Positions 10,739-21,200 of a DNA stretch of 64,000 nt are shown one piece after another. Both the position numbers and the translations under genes were made by a program. This DNA comes from Amphiura filiformis (lineage: Eukaryota; Echinodermata; Ophiuroidea; Amphilepidida; Amphiuridae). How positions within the stretch are numbered: position 1 is the first letter of the stretch; the number at the start of each line of letters is the position of its first letter. The DNA lies in contig NC_092646.1 in the NCBI RefSeq assembly GCF_039555335.1, forward strand, positions 24,430,893 to 24,494,892, in the 5' to 3' direction. The notes beneath the pieces are model-generated. The model saw only the letters and a program-made list of their open reading frames with translations. It was not told the DNA's origin and ran no database searches.

Positions 10739-11860
10739 AAAGTTGAGATAATTGATCTACAATGTACATTGATCTTATCTTTTGTTGGCTTCATCATCAT
10801 TCCCAGAGTTGGCAAAAACTGCAATCTTCATGGGAGTAATTTACTTCTAGTGCAAATTAAACTGGTCCAAAAATTGCTCTGCAAAATTTCTTAATGATTC
10901 TTCATGATTTGGATAATTATCATAATTATTGGGTTCATTCTCTTTTATGTTTCTACAATTTATGTAGAGAGGGTCTACAGTAAGCACCGGAGGAAAACGC
11001 GATCACGGTTTTCGCGGCCGAAATTGCGTTTTTTGGGTGCATATCTGCAATTGCATTTTTCAAAACAAAAAAAAATTTAATTTTTACTTTTTTTTTTAAG
11101 TTATAGACCCTAACTTTTTTGTTATTCAAGGTTGGAACCAGAGAAGAACTGCTATTAAAAAACCCCAAAAAACCCTACAAGTTCTGAGGTTTTTATTCAA
11201 AGCTGGATAGAGTTGTACATTTTAAATACTTTTGCTTCTATTGAAAAGCTAGTAATGTATGTTTTATTCAATATGTCCCAGGCTGTTCAATAGTAGCAAA
11301 TTGTATTTTTAAAAGTTGTACATTTTTCGCATTTTTTGGAACCCCCGGAAAAAAATATGACTTCGTTGTGACTCAATGTAAGGATGCTGTTCATATTACT
11401 TTGGTAAACGATGGACGTTCATTAAAATCTATGACATTTCAAACATGAATTCATAAATGATAAAAGATAAATTTTGTCGGAAAGTGATTTTAGGGGGGTC
11501 AAACTTGGGTTTCAAATGGCAAATGAAAATTGAAATTGATAGCAAGCAAAATATTGCGCAATTTCTGTGGCGCTCTCATTCCACACACATGCGTCATTTT
11601 CATGAAATTTACCTCCAAACCGATTTATATTGCTATTTCCAAGTTTCTAGTAAATATTTAATTTAGGCAATAGACCCTTAAATTCAGATTTGATTTTGAT
11701 CATTTTACCAGCCGTATGGTAAAAAATAGATCCCCGGTCCCCCGGCCCAGCCAAGTTTTTGATCGGCTACCATGGGAAAACGGGTAAGAGCAAGGATCTA
11801 AAACTTCTGGATTTTTCTTAGTACAGGGATCTATACGGTGATTTTTTTATTTTGGGTGGA
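10739..11860. other. Intergenic, diverged repeat relic
   Basis: No gene seen. 10960-11330 is a degraded relative of the palindromic element at 11866-12658: it shares TTATTCAAGGTTGGAA, TACTTTTGCTTCTAT and the inverse GTTCAATAGTAGCAAA. Confidence 0.5.
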
Positions 11861-11865
11861 TCACC

Positions 11866-12658
11866 GTATATTAGTGCCGTCGTCGGGACCGTTTTTTAAT
11901 GTCGACATAATTCGTATACCAACGTCGACAGTGTGTCGACATAAAAAAAATTCTAAAAAAAATTTCTTTTTTAATTTTTCAAAAAATATTTTTGGCCAGA
12001 AAAGCAAGTTATAGGCCCAAAATGACTTGTTATTCAAGGTTGGAAACCAGAGAAAATCAGAAATACTGCTACTCAAAAAAAAAAAAAATTTTTTTTTTTA
12101 CAAAGTTGGATACATTTGTATATTTTAATTACTTTTGCTTCTATAGAGGTTATCCGTGTTCTATAAGCTGCATATCCTACCAGCGACTCCTATACCTTGT
12201 TTAGGACTTTCAAAAGAAGTACCTGCATCTTCTACCATGACTATTTCAAAATAGCCCGCCAAAGTCATGCAGGTAACTCCGAGGTCGTGCATTGAATTAG
12301 TTTGAATGAGGAATACTACGGGAACCAGCGCCTTTTGTTAGAAGTCACGCATGAGTAAAGTGGATAACCTCTATTGAACAGCTAGCAATGCATACTAATT
12401 CAATGTGTCCCTGACTGTTCAATAGAAGCAAAGGTAATCAAAATAAACAAATTTATCCAACTTTGTAAAAAAAAATTGGCATTTTTTTTTTTTTAGTAGC
12501 AGTATTTCTCTGGTTTCCAACCTTGAATAACAAGTAATTTTGGGCCTATAACTTACTTTTAGAATTTTTTTTTTTGATGTCGACATGTCGGGATACGTGC
12601 CGACGTCGACATTATGTCGACATAAGGCATGTTGACGATGGCACTACCGTATATAGGC
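11866..12658. mobile_element. Palindromic DNA element with ATGTCGACAT arms, carrying a nested MITE
   Basis: The left arm (CCGTATATTAGTGCCGTCG..ATGTCGACAT..TTATTCAAGGTTGGAAACCA) and the right arm are inverted copies ending GGCACTACCGTATATAGG. The left arm is interrupted by a second palindrome (12143-12373). A fragment of the same family lies in NASP intron 2 at about 21515-21600. Confidence 0.8.
12143..12373. mobile_element. Nested MITE with AGGTTATCC ends
   Basis: Ends CTATAGAGGTTATCC and GGATAACCTCTATT are inverted. The outer arm sequence (TTTTGCTTCTAT / TTGAACAG..) resumes after it. Boundaries are within a few bases. Confidence 0.6.
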
Positions 12659-13081
12659 ATTTTACATTGAAAATACATGTCACCCATGCAGTAGGTATGC
12701 CAGGCAAACACATAATTTGCTAGTCAGCCAAATTCGCCGAAAATGTCAATGCATTTTTACATAGAAATTTAAAACAACTGGCCGAAGAAGGAAACCTACA
12801 TAAATATGTTTTCTATACTTCACTTGACCCAAATATAAGATTTTTTATGGTGATAAGACACTCGCTCATGGAATTTTAAAGGGATTTTGATAGCAGTTCC
12901 ATTAAAAAAAGCTGCTATCATAATGAGACAAAAGATCTAGAAACACCCCGAAATGCCGTTTTGGGGAATTTTGCTAGCTGAATCTTTTGACATTGTTTGA
13001 TGAAAGTCAATCTTTGACAAGATGTAACTTTGCTACGGAAAGTGCTATGAAAAAAGGGTTTTCAGTTTTGGCTTTGTTTAC

Positions 13082-13090
13082 TCAAGTCAA
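13082..13090. other. Probable transposon excision footprint (TCAA-G-TCAA)
   Basis: In the left arm of the Foldback-like element, the site matching the insertion point of the 1257-bp transposon reads TCAAGTCAA, which is TTGACTTGA on the other strand. That is two copies of the TTGA target duplication with a single C, the last base of the transposon, between them. Confidence 0.7.
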
Positions 13091-13278
13091 GGGCTTTAAT
13101 TTGATATATAAAATGATGCAGTTTGATGGCAAATTTGAATTCACCTAGCATATCTACATGCAGCACGCAATTGAATAGCACTTCTTTAGCAGCCCGGTGC
13201 TGCACAGGTTCGCTGTTTACCAGTTGCTCTCGTCTATGTAATCGGCAATCGCGGAGCCTAAAAAACGGTTACAGCCCG

Positions 13279-13578
13279 CTAGTCCGAAGGCCCGCCAGTC
13301 CGAAGGTTCGTTAGTCCGAAGGTTCGCTAGTCCGAAGGTCCGCTAGTCCGAAGGTTCTCTATTCCGAATTCTAAATAAGGTCCGCTAGTCCGAATTTCTA
13401 ACAAGGTTCGCTAGTCTGAATTTTAAATAAGGCTCGCTAGTCCGAATTATATATAAGGTTCGCTAGTCCGAATTTAAAATCATGTCCGCTAATTCGAATT
13501 TGATTTAGGGTTCGCTAGTCCGAATTATAAATAAGGTTCGCTAGTCCGAATTTTAAATAAGGTCCGCTAGTCCGAATT
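13279..13578. repeat. Left array of the GCTAGTCCGAA repeat
   Basis: About 14 units. The outermost are packed every 15-16 bp (GTCCGAAGGTTCGCTA). Inner ones are spaced about 26 bp, with AT-rich TTTTAAATAAGG between. It is followed by (GAAA)n at 13581-13660. Confidence 0.93.
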
Positions 13579-14089
13579 TAAGAAAGAAAGAAAGAAAGAA
13601 AAAAGAAAGAAAGAAAGAAAGAAAGAACGAACTTGAGAAAGAAAGAAAGAAAGAAAGAAAAAATTAAAGGAATAAGGATATATAGAGAAAGTAATCAATG
13701 AAGAAATAAAATAAATAGAAAAGTTTGTATTTTAGACATTCATATTGGCCTAGCTCTCGTTGTTGTTTTGAATTATATCCATTACTATTGAGGCGATGGT
13801 GTATATTTGATTGCAATTTCATTCATTCTGCAAAACCTACATCAGTAATTTTTAAAAGGAATAAATATTCAAATACTTTAGAAAAACAAAACAGCATCTA
13901 TACCATGTATACTTTTTATGTCTTTAGAACAAAAATATACAGTTTTCATCGATTTGGAAACTTATTGGGTTACTTGCATTGTTTCCTTTCTGAAAATGTA
14001 TACTTTTATGTACATGCCATCATATACCTTTAAAGAAACATTGCAAAACATGAACAATGTTGTGAACCTGTGCGCACCTACTCAGGTAA

Positions 14090-14480
14090 GGCCGTGTAAA
14101 ATTAATATTTTGGTTCTCGTCCCCTCCCTCCTCAATTTCTGGGATTTGTCAGATTTTTTTTTTTTTTTTTTTAGATTTTTCAATTTTTTAGACTTTGGAA
14201 TGATTTATGAAATCTTCATACATATAAATAAGTTTATTAGAGAACAAGCATCACTTCCAAGTCTTTTTGTTGTACTTTAGGGGTTTATCCCTCAGAATCT
14301 CACATTTGAAAAAAAAAAAAGGCCTCATCGTTTCCTCGAGCACTGTTGGAGAAGACCGAAAACTACTGACAATGCTAATTTTACATTGGAAAAAAAACAA
14401 AACAAAAAAAAACACCTCCCTCCCTCATCAATTCATGAAAATCCTCTGGACGAGAACCAAAACATTAATTTTATACGGCC
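14090..14480. mobile_element. PIF/Harbinger-like MITE, TAA flanked (copy 1)
   Basis: Starts GGCCGTGTAAAATTAATATT and ends AATTTTATACGGCC, with TAA on both sides (14087-14089 and 14481-14483). It shares its whole length with 19583-19966, including GGGTTTATCCCTCAGAATC and CATCAATTCATGAAAATCC. It is nested in the centre of the Foldback-like element. Confidence 0.88.
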
Positions 14481-14555
14481 TAACACGCTATATTTGATCA
14501 AACACCTCCAATACATTTTGAGACCGGTGTATGGCGCTGATCAGGTTCTTTAAAG

Positions 14556-14930
14556 AAAATTCGGACTAGCGGGCCTTATGTAGAATTCGGACTAGCGGGC
14601 CTTATTTATCATTCGGACTAGCGAACCTTATATAAAATTCGGACTAGCGGACCTTATTTAAAATTCGGACTAGAGCACCTTTTTTTGATTCGGATTAGGG
14701 AACCTGATTAACAATTCGGACTAGCGAACCTTTTAATAAATTCGGACTAGCGAACCTTCGGACTAGCGAACCTTCGGACTAGCGAACCTTTTTTTTCGGA
14801 CTAGCGAACCTTTTTGCGAATTCGGACTAGCGACCCTCACGTCCTCCATTGAAATACGTGTTCGGACTAGCGAACCTTCGGACTAGCAAACCTTCGGACT
14901 AGCGGTCCTTCGGACTAGCGGGTACTCGCC
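14556..14930. repeat. Right array of the repeat, inverted (TTCGGACTAGC)
   Basis: About 16 units in opposite orientation, with the same gradient: spaced units inside, compact 15-16-bp units outside. The arm is therefore a mirror copy of the left array rather than an independent expansion. Confidence 0.93.
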
Positions 14931-15172
14931 TAAAAAACATGGTGCACATACATATCATGACATCGGGAATTGACGCAAATTTTACGGTAAAAAAAACCCC
15001 AAAAGAAATCATACGGTGAGAAAATATTCTAGGTATGACTTGTTGTAATTGTACTAAGCTTTTCTACTATTCTAGTGCATTTATGTGTGTAGAAACAACA
15101 TTTAGGTATCCTAGGTGAATTCAAATTTGCCATCAAATTGCATCGTTTTATATATCAAATTAAAGCCCTTGA

Positions 15173-16429
15173 GGTCATGTTTTTTGAGGTGGGCACCCAA
15201 AAAAGGTGGAGCTGTCACATTTTCCAAATTGTTTTCTCTTCTTATTCCTATATTTTGGCTAAAATCCATCATGAAGAGATGGTTTTGGTCTTATTTTGAA
15301 GATAAATTATTAATTTAATGAAAAACAAAACAAATACAGTTGAACAAATGTATTAATTAATTGCAACTGCTTAATTAAGTTAATTAGTCAGGGGTGGAGC
15401 CGGTAGAGGAGGAGCCGGTAGAGGAGGAGCTCTGTGTAATTCCAATGGGAAGTTGGTGTTCATTAATAAAATTTATTCACTTTGTTGCCTAGTAGAAGTA
15501 AAACTGCATTTGCATAATGTTAATCTTACTTTTTAACTTTCTATATTATAATTGCCTAGGTAATCTTAATAAATTTAATAATTAAGGATTTAATGAGCTA
15601 AAGTTCAATTAATGCAGTGGAATGTGTGTCATGCAATACAATGGGCTTTAAATTTTGCATGCATGAAAAAAGGAATGAAAATAAATTTCAGCTGTCATAA
15701 ATAGATCTTTTGGTTTTAAATTGTTTTAAATCTTCTCAAAGGAGATTTACAGTCAAAGGATTTAATCTGATGACATATTGATCTCTAGTTATTGTTAGTT
15801 TATTGATGTAGGTTTATTGTGCATATAGGCCTACATGTACATGTACCATTGTGACAAATTATTCACTGTATATTGATTTTTGGAACACCCTATGGGAATT
15901 AGATATTTAAATGTGATATTATAGCAATTCTTTAAACTATTTTGAATACATTATATTCCAAATTTAAAGCTTATTTGCTTTCAATTAATGGCACTTAGCA
16001 AAATGTTACATTAAATTAGCAAAATGTTACAATTTAAAATACAACTTTTTCACACCCTGTATAATGCAATGGGCTTAACAAATATAGTGCAAACTATATA
16101 TTTTATGAAAGGACTAATTGTGTACATTCCAAATATCAAATTCATTTTCCAATTTAATACACTATGTAGAAATATTGGAGTGGTAAAGAAATGTAATTTT
16201 TTAGGTATTTTTGAGTGGAATCACCCTGTATATTTTTTGGCACACCCTGTATATCCACTCAAACTTTACAGATTTGCATTCCTGACAATATATGCTTTAT
16301 AAAAATGTATACTTTTACATAGTTTGGGTGAAAACTTTTAGAAATATAATCAGAAATACAAAAAAGGTGTTGATTTTTGACAAATTGCAAGATGTGACGC
16401 AATTGGGTCCCACCTCAAAAAACATGACC
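15173..16429. mobile_element. 1257-bp non-autonomous DNA transposon, TTGA target duplication
   Basis: Perfect 21-bp terminal inverted repeats beginning GGTCATGTTTTTTGAGGTGG (15173-15193 and 16409-16429), flanked by TTGA (15169-15172 and 16430-16433). No transposase frame is seen inside. Short CACACCCTGTATAT-like repeats occur near 16060 and 16230. It is inserted in the right arm of the Foldback-like element. 4-bp duplications occur in several superfamilies (piggyBac, Chapaev, Academ, Sola1), so I do not assign one. Confidence 0.88.
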
Positions 16430-16836
16430 TTGAGTAAACTAAGCCAAAACTGAAAACCTTTTTCATAGCACTTTCCGTAGCAAAGTTACATCTTGTCAAA
16501 GATTGACTTTCATCAAAAAGATTCAGCTAGCAAAATTCCCCAAAGCGGCATTTCGGGGTGTTTCTAGATCTTAGTCTCATGGCGATGGCAGCTTTTTTAA
16601 TGGAACTGCTATCAAAATCCTCTAAAATTCCATGTGCGACTTGATTATCACCATAAAAAATCATATATTTGGGTCAAGTGAAGTATAGAAAACATATTTA
16701 TGTCGGTTTCCTTCACCCACCTATTCTCGAAAAAAATTCAAATTTCTATGTAAATATGCATTGTGTTGGGGCCCGGTCTCGGCGAATTAAGCTGACTAGT
16801 AAATGTGTTAACTAAGGTTTGCCTAGGTTACCTACA

Positions 16837-18018
16837 ACATTTGCATGCTTTGTTGAGTGAAATTTAAAGAAATTGTGCTAGTGGCATGAGTGGGGAGCCA
16901 TCTCATTAGTCATGATATGACATGTGAATGTGATTGTGAATTGACATGATTGATTTGTGAGGAATGACAGTACATGACTTTTCATGAGTAACTGGTTTTT
17001 TTATGTTCCCGTACCGATAATATTTAATATATCGGATGACTCCAAAGTCTCCAGCCAGAATAATCAAGTATATTAGGATCATAATTATGGACAGCTCATC
17101 ATGACCATGCATGCATGGACAACATGATGGCTGTTGGATGGTACTGAATGATGAGTGAATCACTGCAATACTGCCCAATCATTCATGCACTGCACAAACT
17201 GATGAACATGAACATGCATGTCATGCATGTGAATGAATTGAAACACAACAATCAATGTTCAGCATGTTTGCGAACGCCTGAAAAGTGATGGGCAACTGTA
17301 TCGGAGTATACAAAATGATTAGTGGTAAATGGTTGTGATAGGTAGTATTAGGATCTTCAACATTAAACGGGAAAAACAATGACTTATGTATTAAAAACAT
17401 ACTTTACCGTACCTTCTCTGTGCCGAAATCATCCACGAGGTTTCACGAAAGATGGCCGATGAAGGATGTGACGTCAGGAACAAAATAAGTCTCTTTTACA
17501 AAATGCATCACCTCGCTTTTGTGGTGCATACCTTTCATATACCGTTCATCTGTTTCGTATTTTTAATTCTAGCAACGAGACTATCAATTATTGAAAAACA
17601 TTGGTATTTATGGTTCCTAAATTATTAAATATTCTAAAGAATTACTCTTCATAGAATTGGAAAATTCACAAAAAATGATAATATATAAAAAGAATGGTAG
17701 ATTTCATTTTAAAAAAACATTACCACATCCCGGATGGAGTATTATTTATTTTTGCATAATTAGATGCTATTTTTAGTAGTTACAACACTCCCTTTGATAT
17801 TACTGTTTCTCCACAAATTGAGCTTTAGACCGTGCTTTAGATAAGTTGTAATATAAAGTAAATTTGAAATTGGCATATTATTGATTTAGTATTTGAGAGA
17901 AACAAATAAAGGAAAATAACGTCTTCTTTTGTAGCTAAGGTCTTTTTTCCAGAGTTGAGGGAGGATGTGCAATAAAAGTAACAGCCACACATAAAGAAAC
18001 AAGTCTTCGAACAATAAC
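16837..18018. other. 5' flank of NASP, rich in CATGCATG
   Basis: No gene seen. ATGCATGC/CATGCATG words are dense at 16880-17240 and again at 18270-18440 and 18715-18730. Confidence 0.5.
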
Positions 18019-18026
18019 CGCGGGAA
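18019..18026. promoter_or_regulatory. Possible E2F-type site upstream of NASP
   Basis: CGCGGGAA, the inverse of the TTCCCGC(G) E2F core, lies about 145 bp upstream of the NASP ATG. A TTCCCGGGAA palindrome follows shortly after it. S-phase control would suit a histone chaperone, but a single short motif is weak evidence. Confidence 0.3.
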
Positions 18027-18170
18027 CGAGACATTTTCCCGGGAACTCAGCTGCATTGTAAACTCATTCATCGCTCCGTGTTCGTGGTCAAGAGTACTGG
18101 ACGTAGGATCCTGCAAGCTTAACATTCCTGACAGTTTTACTCCAAAGTTTTACAGTTGACAGATTACAAG

Positions 18171-18223
18171 ATGTCAGAAACAGCAGGACCAAGCAGCTCG
18201 ACAGCCGAAAGTGGTGAAGCAGG
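18171..18223 (+). CDS. NASP: NASP coding exon 1
   Basis: [17 protein letters not shown] then GG in phase 2, donor GTGAAT. The start was chosen because this ATG is in phase with exon 2, giving ..[16 protein letters not shown]. It lies directly after a 5' region lacking other in-phase ATGs. Confidence 0.8.
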
Positions 18224-21200
18224 GTGAATAAAAACTCCACTTTGACTTTCCACTGTTTTTTTTTCATAAATGCATGCATGCACATGCATAGTCATGATAG
18301 GATTAGTAGTCATAAGATGTTAAACTTAAAGTACACACATGCACATGACAGTTGACAATGACATGTTAAGTTCAACTTCAAGAAGTTGATGAGTTACACT
18401 TTACAACTTACAATGTTACACATGACATGCATGACATGCATGATAATTTAATTGGATGATTGTTGATGTTGTCATAAAACTTACAGTGAAGTATTCATGT
18501 ATTATTCAGATTTCCTTTTACAAATTAAGCGTAGGGCCTACTGCTAGCCGTCCAGTGCATATTTTGCACATGGTCCAATGCACACGCTTGCGGCTTGACG
18601 TCGCGTCGCGCACGTATACGCCGATGGATAATTTGTAAAAGGAAATCTGAATAATACTTGACACATGTCACATGAATGATGCACGTACAAAAACGTACAT
18701 GTATGGCGACCAGATGACATGCATGCATTAGACTCGCTTGCCAGTCCTATATACGCCGTACCTATGTATATTGAGGACTGGCTTACGCCATTTTGGATGT
18801 CAATGGGAAATACACACTTAACGATTTGCGCCGTTAGAAACTTGGAAAAAAATCTTTAAAATTTCATCAATGTATATAAAAGTGGTACCAACCGTGATTG
18901 TGCTTGCTAATTTAAGACTCGGTTGAAACAAAATTAAGGATCGAAAGCATTTTAGTGTCCAAAAGGCAAAATTATCGTCAAAGTTCTGCGAAATCGGCAC
19001 CCTTGCGAAGGGTTCAGAATTGAATCGAAGCGAAAATATCCGATCTTTGCGATCAAAAACACAAAATTACAACTTTCAACATACTATTGGCAGAAGACAT
19101 TATTACCAAGCAGTATGGAATAGAAAATTTGACATCATTTTCTCAAAATATTGAAAAATTTGCTCACTAGACATCGAAAAAGTACGCAATCCAATTCCCG
19201 TTCAAACGCGTGGGAAACTGAAAGTGCGATAATCGTGACTAGCATGCATGTCGCTCCGACAACCATGCATGCAACTCAATAGCTCGAACTCAAAGCAGTC
19301 ATGGACATGCAAATTGCATGTGTCTGATTTGATGTTTCATAGGTGCGAACAGCACCTCAGTCATGCATACCATACATGTGTATGAAACCTGGCCTTCAGT
19401 TGGTTTGTATTATTTAACAAATGTTGCTTTTCCACACTCACTATAAAATGGGTGATGGGGATGTGCAGCCACATTGACCCCCATTTTTCAACTCCTTCTT
19501 GCCCAATTTATTATACCCTTTTTTGTTTTCCTGTCACCAAAAGACCCCTTTTTTCAAAAATTTTGGAAAACATTTCTGATAAGGCCGTGTAAAATTAATA
19601 TTTTGGTTCTCGTCCCCTCTCCTCCTCAATTTCTGGGATTTGTCAGATTTTTTTTGATTTTTTAGATTTTTCAATTTTTTAGACTTAGGAATGATTTATG
19701 AAATCTTCATACATATAAATAAGTTTATTAGAGAACAAGCATCACTTCCAAGTCTTTTTGTGGTACTCTAGGGGGTTTATCCCTCAGAATCTCACATTTG
19801 AAAAAAAAAAAAAAGGCCTCATTGTATCCACGAGAACAGAAGAAAAACACCCCAAACCACCCCCAACGCTAAAAATACATTGAAAAAAAAAAACAAAAAA
19901 AAACACCTCCTCCCTCATCAATTCATGAAAATCCTCTGGGCGAGAACCAAAACATTTTATACGGCCTAATCTCCGACTGAATGACCCCATTTTTTCATCA
20001 AATTTTTTATTATATCTTGACCCGCTGAATGACACCCTTTTTTGGTCAGATTTCCCCCAGTCTCACAAAATCATGAAATGACCCTATTTTTGGACCTTCC
20101 CACTGAAAGACTCCCCTTTCTGTTTTGGTGTCTATGGTCTAGGCTGTTACCGAAGACCCCTACTTTCGAACTGCTGTCCGCAAATTCCAGTCACTTCAAA
20201 AGTTGAGTGCACCCCGGCCCTATGCCGCATTTTGTTGATACATGTAAGATTAAGAATGCAGTGTTTGGTACGGTACCATATTTTAATTGTAACTGATGTA
20301 AACTGATATTTAATTCTTTGTAGAGTTGATGTCATCGTGGAAGCAGCCAAACTCCTGGGCTTAGGAAGGCGCCACCTGTTGGTGGGGGATGCACCCGCTG
20401 CGGTACAATCACTACAGGAAGCCTGTGGTTTATTGTAAGTACGAAAAATTGATGACATTACGTCATTGGGCAGGAAAAACCTATGTGTCATTGGCCCTGA
20501 ACATGTTTAAAGCAAAATCTTATGTGTAACCTGTTGGCAGTTTTGTTTTAAACATGTTCAGGGGCCACAGCACAGGTTTTTACTGAACAACAACAAATAA
20601 AAAATTATTTAAAAAAAAAGCTATCAATGTAAATTAAATAATTATGAAAATAAAAAATCATTAAAAAAAAAGTGAATAGTTTCTAATCCCTGCCTGCATT
20701 GTTTTTTTGCTGCTGCATGAAAAGATGGGTTTTCTTTGGGGTGTTTGCAAAAAACAATAACAAAGACAAAATTTTCACTGTCAGTACCTTACCTAGTCTC
20801 ATTTGCAGAGTCCAGTTCCCTATATATTGCGCGAGTCGTGGCCATACTGAAAATAGGATGCGGAACAGACTATATGCTTGAGTTTGGGGATTTTAACGAA
20901 ACTAGCAGGCTGACTACCTCTTTTACCCCAGGTGATGGTTGTCTGCATGGCAATGGTGAACAACCAAAAGCTTAGACATACAAAATTTGAGTTTAAAGGC
21001 CCATTTTGTGATCCCATCGTAAGTGCAACAAAATTTTCATTATGAAAAACGTTACGGACGTTACATTTGACATAAAATGTAACGTCCGTAACACTAAATT
21101 AACAGTGTAGGACGATACAGGAGTATTAATTTCAAACTTGCTTTCCATGTTTACATAGAATGGAGTCAGGGCTTGCTCAATATAGTTAACAGAAAAAAAT

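Larger units (their letters stand above)
12692..16836. mobile_element. Foldback-like 4.1-kb element with tandem-repeat inverted arms
   Basis: A large inverted repeat. Outer arms of about 450 bp (12692-13150 versus 15110-15172 plus 16430-16836) are followed inwards by inverted arrays of a GCTAGTCCGAA repeat (13279-13578 and 14556-14930) around a central about 970 bp that has an (AAAG)n tract and a nested Harbinger-like MITE. Long inverted repeats built of tandem units are the hallmark of Foldback/Galileo-type elements. No transposase reading frame is visible. A 1.26-kb DNA transposon is inserted in the right arm. No outer target duplication is clear. Confidence 0.8.

Noticed and set aside
13725-14280. 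Overlapping open frames of about 100-120 aa in the Foldback centre
   Set aside because: Aromatic/AT-driven composition, one runs through the Harbinger-like MITE, and no transposase motif is present.
13279-14930. CRISPR-like array of short repeats with AT-rich spacers
   Set aside because: The repeats are only about 11 bp, the spacers are degenerate and similar to each other, the two arrays are mirror images inside a transposon-like palindrome, and the window is animal DNA.
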